Shown in pieces: positions 52,858 to 61,340 of a DNA stretch of 64,000 nucleotides (position 1 is its first letter; every line of letters starts with the position of its first letter). The position numbers were made by a program, and so were the translations under genes. Origin of the DNA: PMP191F sp047602185 (GTDB taxonomy: Bacteria > Bacteroidota > Bacteroidia > Chitinophagales > Chitinophagaceae). The stretch lies in contig JASGHY010000001.1 in the NCBI GenBank assembly GCA_047602185.1, positions 7,502,001 to 7,566,000 of the forward strand, read 5' to 3'. The notes under the pieces are model-generated. The model was not told where the DNA came from, did not search any database, and saw only the letters and a program-made list of their open reading frames with translations.

Positions 52858-53725
52858 AGCCGCGTATCGCACTGACCGTTGGCGATCCGTCGGGCATCGG
52901 CCCGGAGATCGCGGCGAAGGCTGCCATCGATCCGCGCGTGCTCGACGTGTGCGATCCGATCATCTACATACCGCCGGGCGACCAGCACTTCGAGCCGGGC
53001 GTGCTCTCGGGCGCGGCAGGGCTCGCGTCGTACGAGCTGCTCCTGCGTGCGGTCCGCGACGCGCAGAGCGGTGTCGTCGACGCGATTGCCACCGCACCGG
53101 TGAACAAGGAAGCGTTCAAGCTCGCCGGCCTGCAATGGGCCGGACATACCGATCTGCTCGCGCATCTCACCGGTGCCGCCGACGTGGCGATGATGTTCTA
53201 CTCGGAGGTGCTCCGCGTCGTGCTCGCGACGGTGCACATCCCGCTCGCGAACGTGCCGGCGGCGTTGACGCACGATCTCATGGCGCGCACCATCCGGCTG
53301 TGGCGCGCGAGCTTCCGCGCTTCGGCACCACGAACCCGCGCATCGCCGTCGCCGGCCTCAATCCGCACGCGGGCGAGAACGGCCTCTTCGGCCTCGAGGA
53401 GATCGAGCAGATCCTGCCGGCCATCGAAGCGTGCCGTGCCGAAGGAATTCGTGTCGACGGACCGTTCCCGGGCGATACGGTCTTCGTGCGGGCGACGCGC
53501 GGCGAGTTCGACGTGGTGATCGCCTGCTATCACGATCAGGGGCTCATCCCGGTGAAGCTCCTTGCGTTCGGCCAGGCGGTCAACGTGACCATCGGCCTTC
53601 CGATCATCCGCACGTCGGTCGACCATGGCACGGCATTCGACATCGCGGGGCGCGGCATCGCGGACCACGGCAGCATGGTGGCCGCGGTCCTGCTGGCCGC
53701 GACGCTCGCCAGCGGCCGACGCTGA
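52854..53725 (+). CDS. pdxA: 4-hydroxythreonine-4-phosphate dehydrogenase, one frameshift
   Basis: About 290 residues. The start KPRIALTVGDPSGIGPEIAA, metal-ligand region QWAGHTDLLAHLTGA, and after a break near 53,318 the segments VAGLNPHAGENGLFGLEEIE, ACYHDQGLIPVKL and RTSVDHGTAFDIAGRGIADH are classical PdxA. It is some 30-40 residues shorter than usual in the region between VCDPIIYIPPG and GVLSGAAGLA, so a small deletion is possible. It works in pyridoxal phosphate synthesis. ATG 52854 overlaps ricT. Confidence 0.9.
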
Positions 53726-53826
53726 GACGCATCTCACCTCATTCGCACCGCGCACGCGCCGCGAGCACGCAGAGAGACACCGAGAACCGTTAAGATCGCC
53801 GTGAGGCTTCGTGCCTCGGTGCAGAC

Positions 53827-54304
53827 ATGGCTGACAAGACCGCGCGCGAGCTCGCACAGGAGAACATCGCCGAGAACCGGAAGGCGTTCCACGACTACCA
53901 CATCCTGCAGACGTGGGAAGCCGGCATGGTACTGCTCGGCACCGAGGTGAAGTCGATCCGTGAAGGGCGCGTGAACCTGCGCGACAGCTTCGCGAGGATC
54001 GAGAAGGGCGAGGTCTGGCTGTAGCAACGTCAACATCAGCTCGTACTCGCATCGCGGCTACGCCGATCACGAGCCGCTGCGGCAGCGCAAGCTGCTGCTG
54101 CACCGCGACGAGATCAGGAAGCTGATTGGCAAGACCACCGAGAAAGGGATGACGCTCGTGCCGCTGCGGCTCTTCTTCAGGAAGGGGCGCGTGAAGGTGG
54201 AGATCGGACTCGCGAAGGGAAAGAAGGACTACGACAAGCGCGAGACGATCAAGCGCAGGGAAGTGGAGCGCGAGACGCGCGCGGCCGTCAAAGCGCGGCA
54301 ATAG
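53827..54304 (+). CDS. smpB: SsrA-binding protein SmpB, one frameshift
   Basis: About 158 residues. NIAENRKAFHDYHILQTWEA and GTEVKSIREGRVNLRDSFAR lie before, and NVNISSYSHRGYADHEPLRQ, RKLLLHRDEIRKLIGKTTEK and LVPLRLFFRKGRVKVEI after, an added A at about 54,024 that turns CTGTGCAAC into CTGTAGCAAC and creates a TAG. All SmpB core residues are present, so it is read as one gene. It delivers tmRNA to stalled ribosomes. No ssrA gene is visible in the window. Confidence 0.9.
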
Positions 54305-54316
54305 TAGAATTCCGAC

Positions 54317-55471
54317 GTGAGCGCCCCCTCCTCTCCGGTTCCTCTCCTCGATCTCCAGGCGCAGTACGCGCCGCTCCGCCAGCAGATTCTCGACGCCGTC
54401 ACGCGCGTGTGCGACAGCCAGCGCTTCATCATGGGGCCGGAGATCACGGCGCTCGAACGGGAGCTGGCGGTGCAGATCGGGGTGCCGCACGCCATCGCCG
54501 TGTCGTCAGGGACCGATGCGTTGCTCCTGGCGCTGATGGCGCTCGACATCGGTGCCGGCGACGAAGTGGTGACCACCACCTACTCCTTCTTCGCCACCGC
54601 CGGCGCCATCGTCCGTGTCGGCGCGACGCCGGTGCTGGTGGATATCGACCCGATCACGTACAACATCGAGCCAGCGTCGCTCGACGCAGCGATCACGCCG
54701 CGGACGAAGGCGATCATGCCGGTGCATCTGTACGGCTGCTGCGCGGACATGGACCCGATTCTCCGGATCGCCGAGGCGCACGGGATCGCGGTGATCGAAG
54801 ATGCGGCGCAGGCGATTGGCGCGACGTACCACGGGCGCCCCGCGGGTGCGATGGGGACGTTCGGCTGCTTCTCGTTCTTCCCAAGCAAGAATCTCGGCGC
54901 GTTTGGCGATGCCGGTCTCGTCACGACGACCGACGCCACGCTCGCACGCCGCGCTGAATTGCTGCGCATGCACGGGATGGAGCCGAAGTACTACCATCAT
55001 CTGGTTGGCGGCAACTTCAGGTGCGACGCGCTGCAGGCCGCGGTGCTCCGCGTGAAGGCGCCGCATCTGGCGGCGTGGACCGAGGCGCGACGCCTCAACG
55101 CGAAGCGCTACGCGCAGCTGTTCCGCGATGCCGGTCTCCTCGACCGTATCGTGCTGCCGGTGCAGCCCGAGGGGCTCTATCACATCTTCAATCAGTTCGT
55201 GATTCGCGTGCCGCGCAGGAACGAGCTGAAGGCGTTCCTCGACGCGCGCCACATCGGCAACGAGATCTACTATCCGGTACCGTTCCATCTGCAGCCCTGT
55301 TTCGTCGATCTCGGATACACGCGGGGAGCGTTCCCGCACGCGGAGCAGGCGGCGGAGCAGACCATCGCGCTGCCGATCTACTCGGAGCTGTCGATCGAGC
55401 AGCAGCGCACGGTGGTCGATGCAATCGGCGGGTTCATCGCCTCGATCGGCGACGACGGACCGGCGCGATGA
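54317..55471 (+). CDS. DegT/DnrJ/EryC1/StrS sugar aminotransferase
   Basis: A 384-residue PLP enzyme, intact. PLLDLQAQYAPLRQQILDAV at the N-terminus, SSGTDALLLALMALDIGAGD, VIEDAAQAIGATYHGR and the PLP lysine K191 in FFPSKNLGAFGDAG define the family. It aminates nucleotide-linked keto-sugars during O-antigen or antibiotic sugar synthesis. It begins the surface-polysaccharide region. The stop overlaps the next start (ATGA). Start at GTG 54317. Confidence 0.92.
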   Translation: MSAPSSPVPLLDLQAQYAPLRQQILDAVTRVCDSQRFIMGPEITALERELAVQIGVPHAIAVSSGTDALLLALMALDIGAGDEVVTTTYSFFATAGAIVRVGATPVLVDIDPITYNIEPASLDAAITPRTKAIMPVHLYGCCADMDPILRIAEAHGIAVIEDAAQAIGATYHGRPAGAMGTFGCFSFFPSKNLGAFGDAGLVTTTDATLARRAELLRMHGMEPKYYHHLVGGNFRCDALQAAVLRVKAPHLAAWTEARRLNAKRYAQLFRDAGLLDRIVLPVQPEGLYHIFNQFVIRVPRRNELKAFLDARHIGNEIYYPVPFHLQPCFVDLGYTRGAFPHAEQAAEQTIALPIYSELSIEQQRTVVDAIGGFIASIGDDGPAR

Positions 55472-56746
55472 TGCACGCCGACGCGCGGCGGGATGAACCG
55501 CGCGCCTCCGGGCGGATCAGCGGTCCCACGCGCATCTTCATCGGGCTCGTCCTCGGCATCCTCATCGGCTGGCTGTGGCCGTCGCTCGCCGTGTCCGTCC
55601 GTCCGATCGCCGACATCTTCCTGCGCATGATCAAGATCGATCGTGGCGCCGCTGCTGTTCTCGACGCTCGTCGTCGGGATCGCGGGCAGCGGCGATCTGA
55701 AGTCGCTCGGACGCATCGGCCTCAAGGCGATCGTCTACTTCGAGATCGCCACCACGATCGCGCTGCTCCTCGGCCTCGTCCTCGTCAACGTGTTCCAGCC
55801 GGGTGCGGGCCTCACCGTGCCGCTCGGCGACACCGCCGCGGTGTCAGGCATGCAGCAGGCGCAGCCGCACGCGTGGGATATCGTGCTGCACATGTTCCCG
55901 ACGTCGATCGTCGACGCCATGGCGCGCGGCGACATCCTGCAGGTGGTCGTCTTCGCGACCTTCTTCGGGGTGGCCGTCGCGTCGATCGGCGAGCGCGGCC
56001 GGCCGGTCTTCGTCCTGATGGAATCGGTGGCCCAGGCGATGTTCCGCGTCACGCATTACGTGATGTGGTTCGCGCCGGTCGGCGTGTTCGCGGCGATTGG
56101 CGCGACAGTCGGCGGCAAGGGGATCGCCGTGCTGTTGACGCTGGGCAAGCTGGTGCTCGTGATGTATCTCGCGCTGGCGATCTTCGTCCTCATCGTCGTG
56201 GTGGGCGTGTCGCTCGTCGTGCGCGTGCCGTTCCTGGCGTTCGCGAAGGCAATCCGGGAGCCGTTCCTCCTCGCGTTCTCCACGGCAAGCTCGGAAGCGG
56301 CGCTTCCGGATGCGCTCGTCGTGATGGAACGTTTCGGCGTCCCCAAGAACATCGTCGCGTTCGTCCTGCCGACCGGCTACAGCTTCAATCTCGATGGGAC
56401 GACGTTGTATCTGTCGCTGGCGAGCGTGTTCGTGGCGCAGATGGCCGGTGTCTCGCTCACGGCGGGGCAGCAGCTGATGATGATGCTGACGCTGATGCTC
56501 GCGAGCAAAGGGGTCGCCGGCGTCCCGCGCGGCGCGCTCGTCGTGCTCACCGGCATGCTGACGCAGTTCGGGCTGCCGCTCGAGGGCGCGGCGATTCTCC
56601 TCGGCATCGACCAGGTGCTCGATATGGGGCGGACGGGAGTCAACGTGATGGGGAACTGCATCGCCACGGTGGTCGTGGCGCGATGGGAAGGCGTGTTCGA
56701 CGATCGGAAGATGCGGGCGTTCGCGCAGAGCGGGGAAGCAGCGTAG
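55468..56746 (+). CDS. Dicarboxylate/amino acid:cation symporter (DAACS), one frameshift
   Basis: About 425 residues with eight membrane segments and hairpins. The N-terminus IFIGLVLGILIGWLWPSLAV and FLRMIK are followed by an added base near 55,645, then VAPLLFSTLVVGIAGSGDLK. The hallmark segments AFSTASSEAALPDALVVMER (HP1 serine-rich), PTGYSFNLDGTTLYLSLASV, MLASKGVAGVPRGALVVLTG (HP2) and GIDQVLDMGRTGVNVMGNCI are all present. It imports glutamate, aspartate or C4-dicarboxylates with H+ or Na+. It overlaps the DegT gene by four bases, an unusual partner. Confidence 0.93.
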
Positions 56747-57622
56747 ATGCGGATAGCAGTGGTGGGTGCGCGCGGTCAGCTGGGAGCGGCGATCGTGCAG
56801 GCAGCGGGTCGAGAACACGACGTGCACGCGTTCGATCGCGCGGCACTCGACCTGACCGACGATCTCGGCGTGATGGATGCGATGACCGCCGTCGAACCGG
56901 ACGCGATCGTCAACTGCAGCGGCTACAACATGGTCGACGCGGCGGAGACGCACGCGGTCGACGCGCTGAAGGTCAATGCGTTCGCCGTACGGACGCTCGC
57001 GCGCGCGGCGAAAGAGGTGGGTGCCACGCTCGTCCACTACAGCACCGACTTCGTCTTCGACGGCACCGCCACCGAGCCGATGCCGGAGACGCTGCCGCCG
57101 AACCCCCGCAGTGTCTACGCGAGTTCCAAGCTGCTCGGCGAATGGTTCGCCGCGGACGCACCGGTCTCCTATGTGCTTCGCGTGGAGAGCCTCTTCGGGT
57201 GCGCACCTGGTGGACCCGACAAGGGGAGCCTCACCAACATCGTGAACGGCCTTCGTGCGGGCACGCCGGTGAAGGTGTTCGGCGATCGCACGGTGTCACC
57301 CACGCACGTCGGCGACTGTGCGCTCGCGACGCTCGCGCTGCTCGAACGGCACGCCGAGCCTGGCCTCTATCACTGCGTGAACAGCGGACACGGCACCTGG
57401 CACGATGTGGGGCTCGAGGCCGCGCGCCAGCTCGAGCTGCCGGCGAACTTCACCGTGGTGTCGGTCGACGACGTGAAGCTGCCAGCGGCACGTCCGAAGT
57501 ACTGCGCGCTCTCGAACGCGAAGATCAACGCGGCGATCGGATATGCGCTGCCGACATGGCAGGACGCGCTGCGGCGATACTTGGGAAAGGGACAAGGAAC
57601 AAGGGATAGGGACAAGGGATAA
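56747..57622 (+). CDS. RmlD-like sugar-nucleotide reductase
   Basis: A 291-residue SDR. Rossmann motif VVGARGQLGAAIV (about 5-17), D-x2-D-type LDLTDDLGVMDAMTAVEPDA, INCSGYNMVDAAE-like NCSGYNMVDAAETHAVDALK, STDFVFDGT and the active-site YASSK. It belongs to the dTDP-4-dehydrorhamnose reductase family, but partner genes rmlABC are absent, so the substrate is uncertain. It starts directly after the symporter stop (TAG-ATG). The last residues (KGQGTRDRDKG) are encoded by the following heptamer tract. Confidence 0.82.
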   Translation: MRIAVVGARGQLGAAIVQAAGREHDVHAFDRAALDLTDDLGVMDAMTAVEPDAIVNCSGYNMVDAAETHAVDALKVNAFAVRTLARAAKEVGATLVHYSTDFVFDGTATEPMPETLPPNPRSVYASSKLLGEWFAADAPVSYVLRVESLFGCAPGGPDKGSLTNIVNGLRAGTPVKVFGDRTVSPTHVGDCALATLALLERHAEPGLYHCVNSGHGTWHDVGLEAARQLELPANFTVVSVDDVKLPAARPKYCALSNAKINAAIGYALPTWQDALRRYLGKGQGTRDRDKG

Positions 57623-57716
57623 GGGATAAGGGATAGGGACAGAGGTCGGAGATCAGAGGCCGGAGATCAGAGGCGCCCCGACCCATCAGACCGGCCTGGC
57701 CCACCAGCCCCATCCA
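57592..57716. repeat. Heptamer tract GGATAAG/GGACAAG then AGATCAG/AGGTCGG
   Basis: Roughly a dozen seven-base units (GGACAAG, GAACAAG, GGATAAG, then AGGTCGG, AGATCAG, AGGCCGG), with some six-base slips, followed by looser C-rich words to 57,716. It begins inside the coding end of the RmlD-like gene and runs to the REP at 57,720. Confidence 0.85.
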
Positions 57717-57737
57717 CTCGTAGTGCCCGCCTTCAGG

Positions 57738-59146
57738 CTAATGTCGTTCGGATAATCCGTCGGGCCATGGCAGGAGGGTCAGATTGAACGGGCCTGAGAC
57801 CGTGGTGGTGTGTCGGGTGCGTGGCCAGGGGCGTTGCGGTTGGCGGACCTGCCGGGGGACGGACCGCGGCCGCTTGGGGGGCGAGATGTAGGTGGCGATC
57901 TGGGCGAGGCCGCGCGCCAGGATCGCCTGGAGTTGCGCCTCCGTGATGAGGCCGCGCGTGAGGTCGACGGCAAGCCACATGGGCTTCACGCAGAATTCCA
58001 GCACCTTGGCGAGACTGATCCGCGCGGCGGCGAGGTCGGGGAGCGCGCCCTGCTGGCGCGCCGTCACCAGCGCCGCACTCGCGAGGACGAGCGCGGCGAT
58101 CTCCTGCGCCGCCGTTTCGAGCGTCTGACTCTGGAGCAGGTCCGTGCGCCGCAGCACGCGTTTCACCGTGCGGAAGTAGAGCTCCTGCTCCCAGCGGCGC
58201 GCATACAGCGCGGCGAATCCCGGGCGGGCGCCATCGTCGGATCGAGCAGACTCGTCCAAAGGCACAGGACGTGCGCCGGCAGGCCCGGCCGGCCGATCTG
58301 CGCGCGAATTTCGCGGACGCGGAGCCGCTCCACGACGGTGGCGGGGCGCGTACGCGCGCGCACCGGGATCTCGATCACCCGGGAGCCATCGGCGAGCCGC
58401 TGCACGTGACGGGGGCGGGTCGCCCGGCCGGCGCGCACCAGGAAATGACTCCCGGTCGGCGCGCAGACCGCTTGGAAGGGCGCGACAAACGCGGCCACGC
58501 CGTAGAGCCGATCGCCGAGCAGGAGACTCTGGGGCGGCACCTGCGGGAGCAGCGTCTGCGCGAGGGCCCACTCCGACTCGCCCGCCGCCCCGATGGCCGC
58601 CGCCAGCGGATTGTGGTGGCCTACTTCGAGCAGGACCGTCGTGGTGAGTTTCGCAAAGGCGGCCGGGCCCACGGCCGTGCGCGCTTTCCGGACGCGCGGC
58701 GCGATCTGCGGCGTATTGCGCACACTGAACTGCGTGCCATCGATCGCGACGAGCCGCAGCGTGCGCCAGAAGGCGTCGGGCTCGTCGGGGGACGCGAGGG
58801 GCCGGAGCACGCGCGTCAGCAGCGCCGTGAAGGTCGCCCACGGGAGGTGCGCCCGCCGCTCGGCCGCCGAACTGTCCGCCCACGGCGTCTGAAACAACAC
58901 GCGCATGTGCTCGCGCACCGTGCCCACGCCATACAGTACCTGGAAGACGAGGGTCGCGACCAACTGGCGCGTCGTCACCCGGCGCGGGCGGCCGCGGCGC
59001 CCCGCCGGCGGCTCGGGCAGGCCCTCGGGCCCCACGCACGCGTCAAACCACTCGAGAAAGTGCCCCGGAACCACCAGCGGGTGTGCCATGCCGCTGACGT
59101 ACTCAAAGACGCCCTCCGGTACAAGTCCGAAATTTCCGAACGACAT
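57738..59146 (-). CDS. IS4-family DDE transposase, one frameshift
   Basis: About 469 residues. The catalytic residues are Asp in VAIDGTQFSV, Asp in LLLGDRLYGVAAF, and Glu in YARRWEQELYFRTVK, an exact Y-(2)-R-(3)-E-(6)-K signature of IS4. The frame breaks near 58,222, where GGGATTCGCC should probably be GGGATTTCGCC; correction joins LLDPTMAPARD to FAALYARRWEQE. The ATG lies inside the right terminal repeat. The TAG stop takes TA from the left repeat and its G from the flanking REP. Apart from the indel it looks intact. Confidence 0.9.
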
Positions 59147-59148
59147 TA
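57739..59148 (-). mobile_element. IS4-family insertion sequence
   Basis: 1,410 bases bounded by perfect 14-base terminal inverted repeats TAATGTCGTTCGGA (57739-57752) and its complement (59135-59148). One transposase gene fills the element from repeat to repeat. The target is a REP hairpin between the convergent RmlD-like and LhgO genes. Near-duplicated flanks of about ten bases agree with IS4-family target duplications. Confidence 0.88.
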
Positions 59149-59168
59149 GGCTTCAGCCGGGCCTGATC

Positions 59169-60266
59169 TCATCGCACTTCGTGCAGGATCTCGGCGACGC
59201 GTTCGCCAATCGCCAGGCTCGACGTGAGGCCCGGCGAATCAATCCCGGCCGCGTGGACCACGCGCGTGTTGTGTGTGTCCCGACGGATGAGGAAATCGGC
59301 GAACGACTCGCTCGGCGGATGCAGCTTCGCACGGATGCCGCTCCCGCCGATGCGCATGTCCGCGATGGTGATCCCCTCGAGCAGCCGCTGCGCCGGCGCC
59401 ACGAACGCCTCGAGCGGCAACCGATCGCCGTCGTAGTCGTCCTTGCGCGTCTGGTAGTGAATCGTAGGTCCGAGCGCGAGGTCGCCAGTGGTCGTCCGCA
59501 CCACGTGCGTGCCGAGCCCATGCCCGGATGCGTGCGGCAGCGGATAGACCAGACCGCGCACGCGATTCCGCCACGCCGGGGTGAGCGACACGTACTCGCC
59601 GCGGCATGGATGAATCGTGAACGGCTCGCCGCCGAGCAACGCGGCGATCTCATCCGCGTAGAGACCGGCGGCATTCACCACTTGTCCGGCGACGATCGTC
59701 TCGCGCTCCGTCCGCACGGTGATGCTGTCGGTCGTCGTCACCGCGGCAAGCGGCCGCGTCCCCGGCAGCAGGATCGCGCCAGCATCCACCGCCGCGCGCG
59801 CCAGCGCCCGCACGTATGCCTCGGCGTCGACGATGCCGGTCGAGGGAGAGAAGATCGCGGCCACGCCGCGCACGTACGGTTCACGCGCATCGATGAACGC
59901 GCGGTCGACGATGCGGAGGTCGTCGACGTGGTTGGCGAGCCCGCGTGCGAGCAGCGGCTCGAGTATGTCGCGCTCGCGATCGTCAGTAGCGACGATGAGT
60001 TTGCCGCAGCGCTCGTGCGGGACGTCGTGCGCCGCGCAGAACGCGTAGAGCAGTTCGCGTCCGCGTACGCAGAGCGTCGACTTGAGCGATCCGACAGGAT
60101 GATAGATGCCGGCGTGGATCACGCCGCTGTTGCGCGTGCTCGTGTCGAGACCAGGACGTGCATGGCGTTCGAGCACGCAGACGCCGAGGCCGCGTTGCGA
60201 AGCGGCGAGCGCGGACGCCAGCCCGGTGACCCCTGCGCCGATGATCACCACGTCGATGCGTTCCAC
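59169..60266 (-). CDS. lhgO: L-2-hydroxyglutarate oxidase-like FAD enzyme
   Basis: A 365-residue DAO-superfamily flavoprotein. I start it at GTG 60266 (VERIDVVIIGAG), which follows GGGAGGAC, and not at the longer frame at 60332. Motifs: VVIIGAGVTGLASALAAS (FAD), STRNSGVIHAGIYHPVGSLK, TNVVNAAGLYAD-like VVNAAGLYADEIAALLG and IGGSGIRAKL. The NSGVIHAGIYY-type block is diagnostic of LhgO/YgaF. It oxidises L-2-hydroxyglutarate and passes electrons to quinone. The stop lies 20 bases from the IS end, so the coding region is spared. Confidence 0.88.
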   Translation of the reverse strand: MERIDVVIIGAGVTGLASALAASQRGLGVCVLERHARPGLDTSTRNSGVIHAGIYHPVGSLKSTLCVRGRELLYAFCAAHDVPHERCGKLIVATDDRERDILEPLLARGLANHVDDLRIVDRAFIDAREPYVRGVAAIFSPSTGIVDAEAYVRALARAAVDAGAILLPGTRPLAAVTTTDSITVRTERETIVAGQVVNAAGLYADEIAALLGGEPFTIHPCRGEYVSLTPAWRNRVRGLVYPLPHASGHGLGTHVVRTTTGDLALGPTIHYQTRKDDYDGDRLPLEAFVAPAQRLLEGITIADMRIGGSGIRAKLHPPSESFADFLIRRDTHNTRVVHAAGIDSPGLTSSLAIGERVAEILHEVR

Positions 60267-60346
60267 GCGCGCGTCCTCCCTGAGCGCATCGTACACCGTG
60301 GTACAATCCGAGGGTTTTTGTCTGGGCGACACCTACCGGAGTTCGA

Positions 60347-61340
60347 ATGGCCAAGCGCGCACTAATCACCGGGATCACAGGGCAGGACGGTTCGTACCTC
60401 GCCGAACTGCTGCTCGACAAGGGATATGAGGTTTACGGGATTGCCCGCCGGCTCAGTGCGCCGAACAACTGGCGCATCGAGCACCTCATGGATCGCATCA
60501 CGGTGCTGCCGGGCGACCTGCTCGATCAGCTGTCGCTGCTGAAGGTCATCGAGGAAGTCCGACCTCAGGAAATCTACAACCTCGCCGCGATGTCGTTCGT
60601 GCCCGCGTCGTGGGACCAGCCGATGCTCACCGGCGAGTTCAACGCGCAGGGCGTCACGCGCGTGCTCGACGCGATCCGCCGCGTCGATCCCGCCATCCGC
60701 TTCTACCAGGCATCGTCGAGCGAGATGTACGGCAAGGTGCGCGAGGTGCCGCAGACGGAGCTGACGCCGTTCTATCCGCGCAGTCCGTACGGCGTGTCGA
60801 AGGTCTACGGCCACTACATCACGGTCAACTACCGCGAGAGCTACAACCTGTTCGCGGTCTCCGGCATCCTCTTCAACCACGAATCGCCGCGGCGCGGTCT
60901 CGAGTTCGTGACGCGCAAGGTGACCGACGGCGTCGCCCGCATCAAGCTGGGGCTGCGCGACAAGCTGTCGATCGGCAACCTCGATGCGCATCGCGACTGG
61001 GGCTTTGTCGGGCGACTACGTCAACGCGATGTGGCTGATGCTGCAGCAGGAGCGTCCGGACGATTACGTGATCTCGACCGGCATCGCCCATTCGGTGAAG
61101 GAGCTCATCGAGATCGCATTCGCAAGGGTCGATCTCGACTGGCAGAAGTTCGTCTATCAGGATCCGGCGCTCCTTCGGCCGGCGGAAGTCGATCATCTGC
61201 TCGGCGACTGCTCGAAGGCGAAGAAGGAGCTTGGCTGGGAGCCGAAGGTCGATTTCAAGGGGCTCGTCGAGATGATGGTCGATGCCGACCTCGCCCGGCT
61301 CAGTGGTGCGGCGGCCGTGGCCGGCGGCGGTAAGCGCTGA
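60347..61340 (+). CDS. gmd: GDP-mannose 4,6-dehydratase, one frameshift
   Basis: About 330 residues. ALITGITGQDGSYLAELLLD (NADP site), LAAMSFVPASWDQPM, the catalytic Tyr148 and Lys152 in SPYGVSKVYGHYI, and NHESPRRGLEFVTRKVTDGV are clear Gmd motifs. An added C near 61,010 breaks HRDWGFVGDYVNAMWLMLQQ. The C-terminal part DYVISTGIAHSVKELIEIAF continues to TGA 61340. It makes GDP-4-keto-6-deoxymannose, the precursor of fucose, rhamnose or perosamine; the DegT aminotransferase nearby could act on such a product. It overlaps the next gene. Confidence 0.93.

Larger units (their letters stand above)
57720..59163. repeat. REP palindrome split by an IS element
   Basis: Left part: GTAG head and GCCCGCCTTCAGGC (57720-57738). 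Right part: GGCTTCAGCCGGGCC (59149-59163). Together they make one REP with a ten-base near-duplicate around the insertion (GCCTTCAGGC versus GGCTTCAGCC, 8 of 10 identical). Confidence 0.75.
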
